A stretch of DNA of 64,000 nucleotides from Nocardioides albidus (GTDB lineage: Bacteria > Actinomycetota > Actinomycetes > Propionibacteriales > Nocardioidaceae), in NCBI RefSeq assembly GCF_006335005.1, contig NZ_VDMP01000021.1, positions 24,089 through 88,088 of the forward strand, in the 5' to 3' direction. The position numbers and the translations under genes were made by a program. Of this stretch, positions 47,460 through 56,689 are shown piece after piece. Below the pieces are notes generated by a model, which saw nothing but the letters and a program-made list of their open reading frames with translations, was not told the origin of the DNA and made no database searches. Position 1 is the stretch's first letter; each line of letters begins with the position of its first letter.

Positions 47460-49001
47460 ATGGTCAATGCGGTGCAGAACATCTGGCGCCATGCAGACGC
47501 GGTGCCCGACCACGTCGCCCTGCGGGTCGACCGGCGCTCTTGGAGCTACGGCGAGCTGCGGGCCCACGCGCGCAACGCCGCGCGTGAACTGGCTGATCGC
47601 GGCGTGACCCGCGGCGACCGCGTCCTCATCATGCTCCCGACAAGCGCGGAGTTCGTCTTCGTCTACCACGGGGTGCTGGCGCTCGGCGCTGTCGCCGTCA
47701 CGGTCAACACCCTGTGCACGCCCCGCGAGGTCGACTACTTCCAATCCGACGCCGAGTGCGTTCTCGCGGTCGGTTGCCCTGACACTCGAGACACCCTTCT
47801 CGCCTCACCGTCGTCCGACCGGCCGAACTGGATCGTCGAGCCCGACTCGCTCGTGGCGGCTGGGGCGGCGGTCGACGACGCGATGACCTATGTGGAGGCG
47901 GATCCGGTCGATGCCGCCGTCCTGCTCTACACGTCCGGAACCACCGGGAGGCCCAAGGGCGCGGTCCTGACGCACGGCAACCTCCTGGCGTGCGGCCGAT
48001 CCTTGTCGCAGGTCCAGGGACTCGAGCCGAAGGACCGGGTGGGCACGGCGCTTCCGCTCTTCCACGTCTTCGGGCAGGCCTCGGTGATGGCCTCCGTCCA
48101 GCACGCCGGTGCTGCGCTGTCGCTGCTTCGACCGTTCGATGCCGCGCAGATGCTCGACATGGCCGTCTCCCACCGACTGACCATGATGGCCGGCGTGCCG
48201 ACGATGTGGAACGAGATGCTTCATGCCGACACGCCCATCACGGCCGACGACCTTCCCGACCTGCGCTACTTCCTGACAGGCGGCGCGCCGCTTCCCCACT
48301 CCGTCAGGGTCGAGTTCGAGACCCGGTTCGGGGCACGCGTGCTGGACGGCTACGGGCTGAGCGAGACGACCGGAGCCGCCACTGGCCAGCCCCTCGGCGA
48401 GGAGCCCAAGGAGGGCAGCGTCGGTCGCGCCGTCCCCGGTTGCCGGCTCGCCATCCTCGGGGTGGATCGTCAGCCGGTGCCCGCCGGTGAGATCGGCGAG
48501 GTCGCCGTCCAGGGCCCCAACGTCATGCGGGAGTACTGGAACCGGCCGGACGCCACCGCCGCCGTACGCAGAGGCCCGTGGTTCCTCACCGGCGATCTCG
48601 GCCGGATGGACGACGACGGCGACCTGTGGATCGTCGGCCGGCTCAAGGAGCTGATCCTCCGCGGGGGCTACAACGTCTATCCCGCTGAGGTCGAGGGCGT
48701 CCTCTACCGCCACCCGGCCGTGGTGGAGTGCGCGGTGATCGGCATTCCCGATGAACGGCTGGGCGAGGAGGTCGCCGCCGTCCTGGTCCTCGAACCGGGT
48801 CACGACCTCAACGTGGCCGAGGTGCGCACCTGGCTCGGTGAGCGACTCGCTTCGTACAAGGTCCCGCGCGTCTACCACCTCTGCGACGCCCTCCCGAAGG
48901 GCTCGACGGGCAAGATCCTCAAGCGCGCGATCGAGATCGACGACGTCGCACGGCACGGCATCAGGCCGCGCCGCGGCGACAGCACGAAGGCGACCGCCTA
49001 G
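47460..49001 (+). CDS. Acyl-CoA ligase (AMP-forming)
   Basis: 513 aa adenylate-forming enzyme. It has the P-loop-like LLYTSGTTGRPKGAVLTHGN, DGYGLSETTGA, TGDLGRMDDDG, GRLKELILRGGYNVYP and the C-terminal catalytic Lys in PKGSTGKILKRAI. It activates a carboxylic acid, medium- to long-chain or aromatic, to its CoA thioester. GGAGGAGAG precedes the ATG. In this cluster it is a natural step between amidase product and acyl-CoA dehydrogenase. Confidence 0.94.
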   Translation: MVNAVQNIWRHADAVPDHVALRVDRRSWSYGELRAHARNAARELADRGVTRGDRVLIMLPTSAEFVFVYHGVLALGAVAVTVNTLCTPREVDYFQSDAECVLAVGCPDTRDTLLASPSSDRPNWIVEPDSLVAAGAAVDDAMTYVEADPVDAAVLLYTSGTTGRPKGAVLTHGNLLACGRSLSQVQGLEPKDRVGTALPLFHVFGQASVMASVQHAGAALSLLRPFDAAQMLDMAVSHRLTMMAGVPTMWNEMLHADTPITADDLPDLRYFLTGGAPLPHSVRVEFETRFGARVLDGYGLSETTGAATGQPLGEEPKEGSVGRAVPGCRLAILGVDRQPVPAGEIGEVAVQGPNVMREYWNRPDATAAVRRGPWFLTGDLGRMDDDGDLWIVGRLKELILRGGYNVYPAEVEGVLYRHPAVVECAVIGIPDERLGEEVAAVLVLEPGHDLNVAEVRTWLGERLASYKVPRVYHLCDALPKGSTGKILKRAIEIDDVARHGIRPRRGDSTKATA

Positions 49002-49062
49002 AAGCGACCGGCAGCGGGCGCCCGTCAGGGCCACAGCAGGTCGGGACGTCAGGTAGTGACCT

Positions 49063-50712
49063 TCACAGGTAGTAGAGCCGCGAGAGCGCGACCTTGTCGG
49101 CCGGTCGACTCGACAGGGCGTGACCATCGAAGGTGACCGAGGTCGTGTCGGGGTCGACCTCGACCACGCCTGTGCGTCCGTGGCGAACCATCGCGGACAG
49201 GTCGACGGTGCGGGTGTCCCGCACGGCGACGCGGAGTCTCCGGGTCGGTGCCGTGTCCTTGCCGGAGTCGATGCTGGCCTGGCTCACATAGAGGACGGAG
49301 AGCTCCATGGCGGCGGCTCCGTGGCCGCCCAGGTGGGGCCCGAGGACGATGGGTTCGGCGAGCGGGATCGAGGCGTTGGGATCACCCGTCGTGCCCCAGG
49401 CGGGGAACCCGGACTTCAGGACCATCTCGGGAGTCGTCCCGAAGCGGGCGGGTGACCACAGGACGAGGTCGGCTCGGAGACCGGGCGCGACGCGGCCGAT
49501 GTCGTGGCTCAGGCCGTGGGCGATCGCAGGATTCGTGGTGAGCTTGGCTAGGTAGCGCAGCACGCGGGCGTTGTCGTGCCGCTCGTGCTCGGCCCCTCGC
49601 TCGGCCTTCATCTTGCCCGCGAGGGCGAACGTACGCCGAACCGTCTCTCCGGCCCTGCCCATGCCGAGTGCGTCGGAGGAGGTGATGGGGATGACACCGA
49701 GGTCGTGGAGGACGTCCTCGGCCGCCATGGTGGAGGCGCGGATCCGGTCGCGTGCTCGTCGCGTCGCATCGGCCATGTCGTCCGAATGACCGTGCACCGC
49801 CAAGATCATGGGCACGTGCTCTGCGATCGCATCCCGGCCGAAGGGGAGGGTGGGGTTGGTCGAGGACGCGATCACGTTGGAGATGCCAGCGAGCCGCAGC
49901 ACGTCCGGGACGTGTCCGCCACCGCAGCCTTCGACGTGGAAGGCGTGCACGGTCCGTCCACCGATCACGGCCAACGTGTCGGCGACCGAGCCTGACTCGT
50001 TGAGCCCGTCGGTGTGCAGCGCGACCTGGACGTCGTACTCGTCGGCGACCTTGAGAGCGGTGTCCAGGGCGCGGGGATGAGCGCCCAGGTCCTCGTGGAC
50101 CTTGAATCCGCAGACCCCGCCCTCGACGACTGCTTCCACCAGCGCGTGCGGCGTGGAGGACGACCCACGGCCGAGGATTCCGACATTGACCGGCCAGTCG
50201 TCGAACGCCGACTGCGCCGCGCGCAGAGCCCACGGCGAGTTCACGCCGACTCCCCACACGCGTCCGAACTCCTGACAGATGACCGTCGTCACGCCGCTGG
50301 AGAGTGCCTCCTCCAGGACGCGCGGTGTCAGGAGGTGGACGTGGGTGTCGATCACCCCGGCGGTGAGCAGCATGCCGTCGGCGTCGACGATGGTCGTGCC
50401 GGTTCCGACCACGACATCGACGCCGTCGAGTGTGTCGGGATTGCCGGCGCGGCCGATGGCCGAGATGCGCCCTGCCCGGACGCCGATCGAGGTGCGCACG
50501 ACGCCGAGTTCGGGATCCAGGACAAGCGCATTGACGATGGCTATGTCACACGTCTCCGCCGCGCTCGCTGCCTTGAGGTGGAGCCCGTCCCTCGCGGTCT
50601 GAGCGAAGCCCACGGTGAACTCTTCGGTGGGCTTCTCCGCGTCGTGCTCGACCTCGACGACCAGTCCGCTGTCGCCCAGCACCACCCGATCGCCTTGATG
50701 GAATCGGGTCAT
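49063..50712 (-). CDS. Divergent urease alpha-subunit-like amidohydrolase
   Basis: 549 aa, a little shorter than UreC (about 570). All nickel-site residues seem kept: His124/His126 (IDTHVH), carbamylation Lys204 (GFKVHEDLG), His233 (LHTDGLNESG), His259 (FHVEGCGGGHVPD) and Asp347 (SSDALGMGR), as well as catalytic His206 and His307. The flap Cys of MVCHHL in ureases is Val306 (AVHGHSD), and the N-terminal third is clearly unlike normal UreC. No UreDEFG maturation gene is in the window. It overlaps the UreAB-like gene (ATGA). It may be a true but divergent urease or hydrolyse a substituted urea or amide. Confidence 0.82.
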   Translation of the reverse strand: MTRFHQGDRVVLGDSGLVVEVEHDAEKPTEEFTVGFAQTARDGLHLKAASAAETCDIAIVNALVLDPELGVVRTSIGVRAGRISAIGRAGNPDTLDGVDVVVGTGTTIVDADGMLLTAGVIDTHVHLLTPRVLEEALSSGVTTVICQEFGRVWGVGVNSPWALRAAQSAFDDWPVNVGILGRGSSSTPHALVEAVVEGGVCGFKVHEDLGAHPRALDTALKVADEYDVQVALHTDGLNESGSVADTLAVIGGRTVHAFHVEGCGGGHVPDVLRLAGISNVIASSTNPTLPFGRDAIAEHVPMILAVHGHSDDMADATRRARDRIRASTMAAEDVLHDLGVIPITSSDALGMGRAGETVRRTFALAGKMKAERGAEHERHDNARVLRYLAKLTTNPAIAHGLSHDIGRVAPGLRADLVLWSPARFGTTPEMVLKSGFPAWGTTGDPNASIPLAEPIVLGPHLGGHGAAAMELSVLYVSQASIDSGKDTAPTRRLRVAVRDTRTVDLSAMVRHGRTGVVEVDPDTTSVTFDGHALSSRPADKVALSRLYYL

Positions 50713-51500
50713 GACTGGGCTGCTTCGTCGCCGGTGGGCCAACCGGTCGTATCCGGAACGCCGGACGTCCCGAGGACGCCGGCCTGTCGGGCACGACGGA
50801 ACGCCGCGTCGCGCACGGCAGGGTCGTCGAGCCGACCGTCGACATATCCGGAGAAGCCCACGACCACACGATCGCCCCCGATGGGTACGAGATCGACACA
50901 ATTCGCTACACCTGGGTCGAAGCGGATGTTGGATCCGCCCGCCAACGCCAGCCGCCGTCCGTAGGCGGATGCACGATCAAAGCGCAGCAACGGATTGACC
51001 TCGAAGAAGTGGAAATGGGAGGTGACGGTGATCGGCACGGCTCCCGTGTTGGTCACCACGAGTCTGACGACACTCGCCGGATCGAACGCGGCGCCCCGGG
51101 ATGCGATGGCGGCCACCTCGCCTCGTAGCACCGTGCCGGGAGGCAACCTGCCCGCCTCTGCTGCGCTCAGCGTCGGATCGGGAGGGGATGAGCCGGCGGG
51201 GCCGAACGGTTCCGTCACGATGACGAGGCGAGTCCCGTCGTCGAAGGTCGCCTCCACGGCCACCGCGCCCACGGTCTCCGGAACACCGGGCAGCAACTGG
51301 GCGCGGGAGAGCGCGTGTCTGCCGGCGACCAGCGCCTCCGTGTGTCTGAGGCCGTCCCTGGCGGCTTCGACCACCGCGTCGGCGACGATCGCCGTGGCCT
51401 CCGGGGCGTTGAGCAGAACGCCGCGCTGCAGCCTGCGGCGCGCGAGCTCGGCGACGAGGAAGATCTGGAGGTGGTCGTTCTCTGTCGGCGTCAGGTGCAT
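50709..51500 (-). CDS. Fused urease gamma-beta-like subunit
   Basis: 263 aa. The N-terminal gamma-like part (1-100; MHLTPTENDHLQIFLVAELA, GVPETVGAVAVEATFDDGT) is followed by a beta-like part (about 120-235; NTGAVPITVTSHFHFFEVNP, AGGSNIRFDPG). The urease consensus NTGDRPxQVGSHxHF is loosely kept. Gamma-beta fusion is known in some bacterial ureases. It would assemble with the UreC-like protein encoded next. Confidence 0.87.
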   Translation of the reverse strand: MHLTPTENDHLQIFLVAELARRRLQRGVLLNAPEATAIVADAVVEAARDGLRHTEALVAGRHALSRAQLLPGVPETVGAVAVEATFDDGTRLVIVTEPFGPAGSSPPDPTLSAAEAGRLPPGTVLRGEVAAIASRGAAFDPASVVRLVVTNTGAVPITVTSHFHFFEVNPLLRFDRASAYGRRLALAGGSNIRFDPGVANCVDLVPIGGDRVVVGFSGYVDGRLDDPAVRDAAFRRARQAGVLGTSGVPDTTGWPTGDEAAQS

Positions 51501-51537
51501 CGGGGCTTCTTCGTGGGCGACATCGTGGCGTGTTCCG

Positions 51538-52656
51538 TCAACCGTGCTGGGGCACCCGGCTCACGTTCCTCGCAGCGACCTCGATCGCGGCAGCCTGGTG
51601 GGGCAGCAGACCGAGCCCCTCCGTGGTCGCATAGCCGAGGTAGGGGTCGACGACCTCCGTCGCGATGCCGGACAGCTCCTCGAGCACGGCGAGCCCGTAG
51701 TAGGGCACAGTCCAGCGGGAATAGCCACCCTCATGCAGGAACACCAATCGCCCGTCACACAACTGGTCTGCGGCCAGCAGCAGCTTCTGCGTGAGCTCCC
51801 GATACCCGCTCGAATGCATGAGCATCCTGCCCATGGGGTCCATGTGACCGGCATCGAACCCACAGGGAACGACGATGAGGTCGGGACGGAACCTGTCCAG
51901 CGCGGGAAGCACGATCGTGTCGAAGACCTCGTTGTACGCCGCAGCCGAGCAGCCGGCAGGCAGCGGAATGTTCAGGTTCGTTCCTGCCGCCGCACCCTGA
52001 CCGACCTGGTCCACGAAGCCGTCGTCTGGCGGGAAGAGGCGGTCCTGGTGAATCGAGATGGTGAGCGCCCGAGGCTCGTCGTACAGAGCGGCCTGAGTGC
52101 CATTGCCGTGATGCACGTCCCAGTCGACGAGAGCGACCCGGTCCAGCCCACCCTGTTCCAGAACATGCCGAGCAGCGATCGCCGCGTTGGAGAAGATGCA
52201 GAAGCCCATCGAACGATCCGGCTCGGCGTGATGCCCCGCAGGGCGCAGCAGGGCGTAGGCGTTGTCCACCTCGCCCCCGACGACCGCGTCGACCGCAGCG
52301 ATGGCTCCGCCCGCAGCGAGAGAGGCGATCTCGTAGGCGCCACGGGGAACGGGGGCGAAGACGCCGGCCTCCCCACCCATGGGCAGGTCGGAGAGGTCCT
52401 TGACCGTCTGGATGAACGCCTCGGGGTGGACGCGACCGAGCTCGGCCTCCGACGCCTTGCGTGCGGCGACCCGGGTCAACTGGTCGAGGAGGCCGCTCAC
52501 TTCGAGCAGGCTGCGGAACCGCCGTACGACCTCATGGTCATAGACATGCCGATCGGGTTGGATGCTCAAGCCGTCCGGGTGGACGAGGCCCGCGTCCTGA
52601 CCCAGGTCGAACCATGCGTACTTCTCGTGCCAGACGAATCCGGTGCGTCGTGTCAT
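51538..52656 (-). CDS. Class II HDAC-like deacetylase
   Basis: 372 aa zinc-dependent deacetylase of the histone deacetylase/acetylpolyamine amidohydrolase superfamily. It has RPAGHHAEPDRSMGFCIFSN (tandem His), VDWDVHHGNGTQ and GFDAGHMDP (zinc ligands) and the catalytic Tyr in HEGGYSRWTVPYYG. Such bacterial enzymes remove acetyl groups from polyamines or other small amines, or open cyclic amides. It lies 37 bases before the urease-like pair and 15 bases after the ABC permease, so substrate import and deacetylation are probably linked. Confidence 0.9.
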   Translation of the reverse strand: MTRRTGFVWHEKYAWFDLGQDAGLVHPDGLSIQPDRHVYDHEVVRRFRSLLEVSGLLDQLTRVAARKASEAELGRVHPEAFIQTVKDLSDLPMGGEAGVFAPVPRGAYEIASLAAGGAIAAVDAVVGGEVDNAYALLRPAGHHAEPDRSMGFCIFSNAAIAARHVLEQGGLDRVALVDWDVHHGNGTQAALYDEPRALTISIHQDRLFPPDDGFVDQVGQGAAAGTNLNIPLPAGCSAAAYNEVFDTIVLPALDRFRPDLIVVPCGFDAGHMDPMGRMLMHSSGYRELTQKLLLAADQLCDGRLVFLHEGGYSRWTVPYYGLAVLEELSGIATEVVDPYLGYATTEGLGLLPHQAAAIEVAARNVSRVPQHG

Positions 52657-52671
52657 CGGTGTTCCTTTCCC

Positions 52672-53697
52672 CTACGCCTTGCCTGCGCGTCGTTGGGAGA
52701 TTGCGGGGGACACGGCGACGGCCACGAGGAGTGCGACGCCGTTGAAGGTGGGCTCGACCCAGTCCGCCGCGCCGGCGAGAACCAGGCCGTTGACGCTGAA
52801 GGCCACGAAGAGGACTCCGAGGAGCGTGCCGACGACGTTGAAGGTTCCAGGCTTGATCGCGGTAGCTCCCAGGAACGCAGCGGACAAGGCGGGAAGGGTG
52901 AATCCCGGACCGACCAGCGGATTGGCCGTTCCGGCACGGGCCAGCAACAACACACCCGCGATGCCGCACAGCGCACCGGAGAGCACGAAGCTGGAGAGGA
53001 CCATGCGGGATACGTCGAGTCCCACCAGGCGTGCTGACGTCGGGCTCGAGCCCACGGACGCGAGGTAGCGCCCGTAGGGCGTGTGACGGAGCAGGTAGTA
53101 GACCAGCGCCGAGATGAGGACAAGCGCCCACAGGGTGCGCGGAACCCCCAGCCACAGCCCCGACCCGACGTCGGTCAGAGCTTCAGGGATCCCCGTCGTC
53201 AACACCTGGTTCTCCGTGTACAGGCTGATCAGTCCCGCGACGACGGTCGAGGTGCCGAGAGTTGCGATGAGGGCGTTCACGTCGCGATAGGCGACCAGCC
53301 AGCCGTTCAGCAGTCCGACGACGGCTCCGGAGAGGACTCCCAGGCAGACGGCGGTGACGAGGGGCAGTTGGTGTGTCGCAGCCGCGCTACCAGTGACGAT
53401 CGACGACAGGCCGATCATGGCACCCACGGACAGGTCGAACTTGCCGCACGTGAGGGGAAGGATGGAGGCAAGGGCTGCCACGGCGACGACCGATTGGCTG
53501 CCGAGCACGTTCCTGATGTTCGCAAGTGTCGGGAACGTCTCCGCCGTCTGCCCGTAGACCGTGAAGAACAGGCACAGCACCGCGAACAGGACGGCGAGCG
53601 CGTATTTCTCGAGCTGGGCGAGTAGTTCGGGCCCTCTGCGCGATGTAGTCCGGGTCACCGATCCGACAGTCGCTTCACGATTGGTTGTCATGGTCAC
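52672..53697 (-). CDS. ABC importer permease (ribose/sugar type)
   Basis: 341 aa with 8-10 membrane helices, of the RbsC/branched-chain permease superfamily (LTCGKFDLSVGAMIGLSSIV, LGTSTVVAGLISLYTEN, GVDFxxSR-like region replaced by VGLDVSRMVLSSFVLSG). The GTG start overlaps the ATPase stop. Single permease gene, so it acts as a homodimer with the double-domain ATPase next to it. Confidence 0.9.
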   Translation of the reverse strand: MTMTTNREATVGSVTRTTSRRGPELLAQLEKYALAVLFAVLCLFFTVYGQTAETFPTLANIRNVLGSQSVVAVAALASILPLTCGKFDLSVGAMIGLSSIVTGSAAATHQLPLVTAVCLGVLSGAVVGLLNGWLVAYRDVNALIATLGTSTVVAGLISLYTENQVLTTGIPEALTDVGSGLWLGVPRTLWALVLISALVYYLLRHTPYGRYLASVGSSPTSARLVGLDVSRMVLSSFVLSGALCGIAGVLLLARAGTANPLVGPGFTLPALSAAFLGATAIKPGTFNVVGTLLGVLFVAFSVNGLVLAGAADWVEPTFNGVALLVAVAVSPAISQRRAGKA

Positions 53698-55241
53698 GCC
53701 ACGTTCTCCTCGGACAGGTATGAGAGCTCGGTCAGACGATGGGGCTCGATGTCAGCGCCGGTCACCTCTGCGCAGACTCGTCCCTCCCGCAGGACCAGGA
53801 CCCGGTCGGCTGCGAGGGCGAGCTCCTCGAAGTCGGAGGTGACGAGCAGGACGGCAGTACCCGCTTCGACGGCGCGTCGGACGTGGGCGTAGATGTCTGC
53901 CCGCGCCTGGACATCGACGCCCTGGGTCGGCTCGTCCAGCATCAGGACGAGCGGATCGCGCCGCAGCCACCTGGCGAGCACGATCTTCTGCTGGTTGCCG
54001 CCGGAGAGTGTCCCCGCCAGAGCGGCGTCGCTGGCGGGCTTCACGCCGAATCCTGCGATCAGACCCCGAGCATCGGCGCGCTCCCTGCGATGCTGCAGTC
54101 GACCCGCTGACCAGTAGCGGGGAACGACGGCAGCCGACAGGTTCTCCCGCACCGACTGGGAGGCGAACAACGCCTCGGCACCGCGGTCCTCCGGCACCAG
54201 TCCGAAGCCCGCCCGGATCGCCGCAGCCGGACTGGAGGGCTCATAAGGAGCCCCGTTCAGGCGAATGTCTCCCTCCGTGGCGGGCAGGTCGCCGAACAGT
54301 GCCCTCAACAGTCCACTGCGGCCCGACCCCAACAGGCCCGCGATGCCGAGGATCTCCCCCCGATGCAGGTCCAGGTCCACTCCCCGGAGCGGGCCGGCGA
54401 CAAGTCCCCGTACCGACAAGACGCGCTCCTTGCCGATATCGCCCACCCGAGCAGGAATCATCCGGTCGAGGCTGCGACCTGCGATGAGCTCGACCAACTG
54501 CCCTTCGGTCATGCCGGCCACCTCCCGGGTCACCACCTGGGCGCCGTCCCGCAGCACGGTGACCCGGTCGGCGATCTCGAGGATCTCTGAAAGACGATGA
54601 CTCACGTACACGATCGTCTGGCCCGCTGCGGCGAACTTGCGCAGAGCGCCCAGGAGAATGTCGACCTCCCAGTCCGGCAGCGAGGCGGTCGGCTCGTCCA
54701 GGACCAGCACCCCGTCATGAGCACCGTCCTGGTCCTGGAGTGCCCGTGCGATCGCCAGCATCGTGCGCTCTGCTGGACGCAGGGTCGAGACCTGCGAGTC
54801 GGGTGAGATGTCCAGGGAGAACCGCTTCAGCACCTCGGCCGCGTGTCGCCGGGTCCTGCGCCAGTCGATGCGACCTCCTGTCGCTCGGGCGAAGCCGCGA
54901 CCGATCGCGAGATTCTCGGCCACGGTCAGCGAACCGAAGACAGCCGGATCCTGGTGCACGAAGTGCAGCCCAGCGGACCGAGCCAGCGTGGGAGACCATT
55001 CGCCGGCATCCGCGCGGACGCCTTGGACCTCGATCGTCCCGCCCGGATCGGCGTCGTAGACCCCGGCCAGCAACTTGATGAGTGTGGACTTGCCCGAGCC
55101 GTTGCCGCCCAGCAGTGCGTGCACCTCCCCTCGCCGCACGTCCAGGCTTGCATCACGAAGGACCGTGGTGCCGGCGAAGGTCTTGCTGAGCCCCCTGGTC
55201 AACAGCACGACGTCGTCGACGTCAGCGGCAACACCAGTCAC
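53694..55241 (-). CDS. ABC importer ATPase, two domains (RbsA-like)
   Basis: 515 aa with two ATPase domains as in sugar importers. Domain 1 has Walker A LLGGNGSGKSTL and Walker B GVLVLDEPTAS, with a degenerate signature (LRPAERTMLAIAR). Domain 2 has a Walker A-like GLLGSGRSGL and a full signature LSGGNQQKIVLARWL with LMLDEPTQGVDV. This asymmetry is normal for RbsA/MglA. Overlaps both neighbours (GTGA-type junctions). Confidence 0.93.
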   Translation of the reverse strand: MTGVAADVDDVVLLTRGLSKTFAGTTVLRDASLDVRRGEVHALLGGNGSGKSTLIKLLAGVYDADPGGTIEVQGVRADAGEWSPTLARSAGLHFVHQDPAVFGSLTVAENLAIGRGFARATGGRIDWRRTRRHAAEVLKRFSLDISPDSQVSTLRPAERTMLAIARALQDQDGAHDGVLVLDEPTASLPDWEVDILLGALRKFAAAGQTIVYVSHRLSEILEIADRVTVLRDGAQVVTREVAGMTEGQLVELIAGRSLDRMIPARVGDIGKERVLSVRGLVAGPLRGVDLDLHRGEILGIAGLLGSGRSGLLRALFGDLPATEGDIRLNGAPYEPSSPAAAIRAGFGLVPEDRGAEALFASQSVRENLSAAVVPRYWSAGRLQHRRERADARGLIAGFGVKPASDAALAGTLSGGNQQKIVLARWLRRDPLVLMLDEPTQGVDVQARADIYAHVRRAVEAGTAVLLVTSDFEELALAADRVLVLREGRVCAEVTGADIEPHRLTELSYLSEENVA

Positions 55242-56461
55242 GAGATGCCCCAGATCTTGCGGTAGTTGGCCTCGTAGTCCTGTTTGGGCTTGCCGTCCGC
55301 GTCCACATTCCCGTCGTAGTACGTCGTCTCACTCGGGAACGGGCCCTTGCTGTCGATCGTCTGGTAACCGATCCCGGAGTCCACCTGGGGCTCCCCCTGC
55401 AAGAGGCGGTTCATGCCGTCGATAGCGGCCCAACCCACCCAGCGCGCCGGCGTGCCAGCAATGAAGTCCTGGCCCTTGTTGTCCTGCACGAAGCCGACGT
55501 TGGGCGTCAAGCCCTCACCCCCGACGACCAACACATCGTCGTTGCGCCCTGAGGCCACCACGGCCTGTGAGATGCCTGCGGTCAACGCTGCGTCGTAGGG
55601 CACGTAGACCACATCGGCCTGCGGGTTCTGGGTCAGCGCCGCCTCGGTCTTCCCCTGGAGCTTCCCCGTCACGAGGTCGGTCAGGGTGAAGGGCACCTTC
55701 TTCACGATCTCGCACCCGCCACACTCGGCGACGCGCTTCTCGAAGCCCATGTTCAGGTGCTGCGCGATCAGGATGTCGGTCTCGGTGAACTCGATGATCT
55801 TCGCCTCACCGTCCGTACTGGCGATCGCGTAGTCGGCCTGGCTGCGGGAGTAGTGCTCCTCACTGAACTCCTGGTAGGTGATGCCGCCCGCCAATAGCAG
55901 TTGCGCGTCGAACAAGGGGGCGCCACCCGAGGCGAGCATCGGGTCGTCGCAGTCGAAGGCGTAGAAGGCGAACGTCTTGACCCCCGCCTGCTTGGCATTC
56001 GCCAAGGCGCTCTTCGCGTTGACGCAGTCGATGTTCGCGAGGATGATCCCGTCCGCCTTGGCCGCGATGGCGGAGTTGATCCCGTTCGCATACTCCTCAG
56101 GGCTGCCCTTGCCGTCGACGATCGTGACGTCCCATCCGATGGCCTCACCAGCCTCCTTGGCTGACTCTGCAGGCACCGAGCAGCCCTCGGCTGCCATGGT
56201 CGAGCAGACCACCCAGATGTTCTGGCCGGCCTGGGGTGCCGGCCCGCTGGCGGGCAGCGGGGCGTCCTGGCCCCCACGGTTCGCCCGCACGGCCGCGGTG
56301 GCGTCTGAGAGGACCTCCTCAGAGGTCTTCCCACCGCCTCCGGATCCGCCGGAGCCTCCGCACGCGGAGAGGAACACCAGACCTGCTGTCAGTGATGCCA
56401 TCAACAACCGATGCCGAGGCTTCCGAGGCGCGCATCCACGCGTACCGGTGATGTGTGTCAT
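55238..56461 (-). CDS. Substrate-binding lipoprotein of the ABC importer
   Basis: 407 aa periplasmic-binding-protein (sugar-binding type I fold) with a lipoprotein signal peptide: LLMASLTAGLVF followed by lipobox LSAC with Cys34 as lipid anchor and a Gly/Ser linker. ATG 56461 is preferred to 56476 because GGAG stands 4 nt upstream. It heads the operon binding protein-ATPase-permease-deacetylase-UreAB-UreC. The fold binds sugars, autoinducer-like molecules or nucleosides; ligand unknown. Confidence 0.9.
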   Translation of the reverse strand: MTHITGTRGCAPRKPRHRLLMASLTAGLVFLSACGGSGGSGGGGKTSEEVLSDATAAVRANRGGQDAPLPASGPAPQAGQNIWVVCSTMAAEGCSVPAESAKEAGEAIGWDVTIVDGKGSPEEYANGINSAIAAKADGIILANIDCVNAKSALANAKQAGVKTFAFYAFDCDDPMLASGGAPLFDAQLLLAGGITYQEFSEEHYSRSQADYAIASTDGEAKIIEFTETDILIAQHLNMGFEKRVAECGGCEIVKKVPFTLTDLVTGKLQGKTEAALTQNPQADVVYVPYDAALTAGISQAVVASGRNDDVLVVGGEGLTPNVGFVQDNKGQDFIAGTPARWVGWAAIDGMNRLLQGEPQVDSGIGYQTIDSKGPFPSETTYYDGNVDADGKPKQDYEANYRKIWGIS

Positions 56462-56689
56462 GCCACTCCAGTCCAATCGATCGCAGTGCCGCCCGAGCCG
56501 TGAGTTAGGTCACGCGGTGGCGATCAGTGTGGGAGGGCCGCCAGCCGGCCGGGAACAGAGGAAGTCCAGCGTTTGCCGTGTCTGTGTCGCAGAATGCGCA
56601 ACGCTCGGTGAGCGAAGCCCGGCTCGATCAGCGGCTGAGCCGGCGTCCGGGCCGGCGACAGCGAAGGACACCCTGCTCTCACGTCGGAT

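Noticed and set aside
49063-51500. Calling the pair simply urease (ureAB/ureC)
   Set aside because: Nickel ligands are present, but the flap Cys and much of the N-terminus differ from UreC, maturation genes are absent here, and the operon context is not that of a urea-degrading locus.
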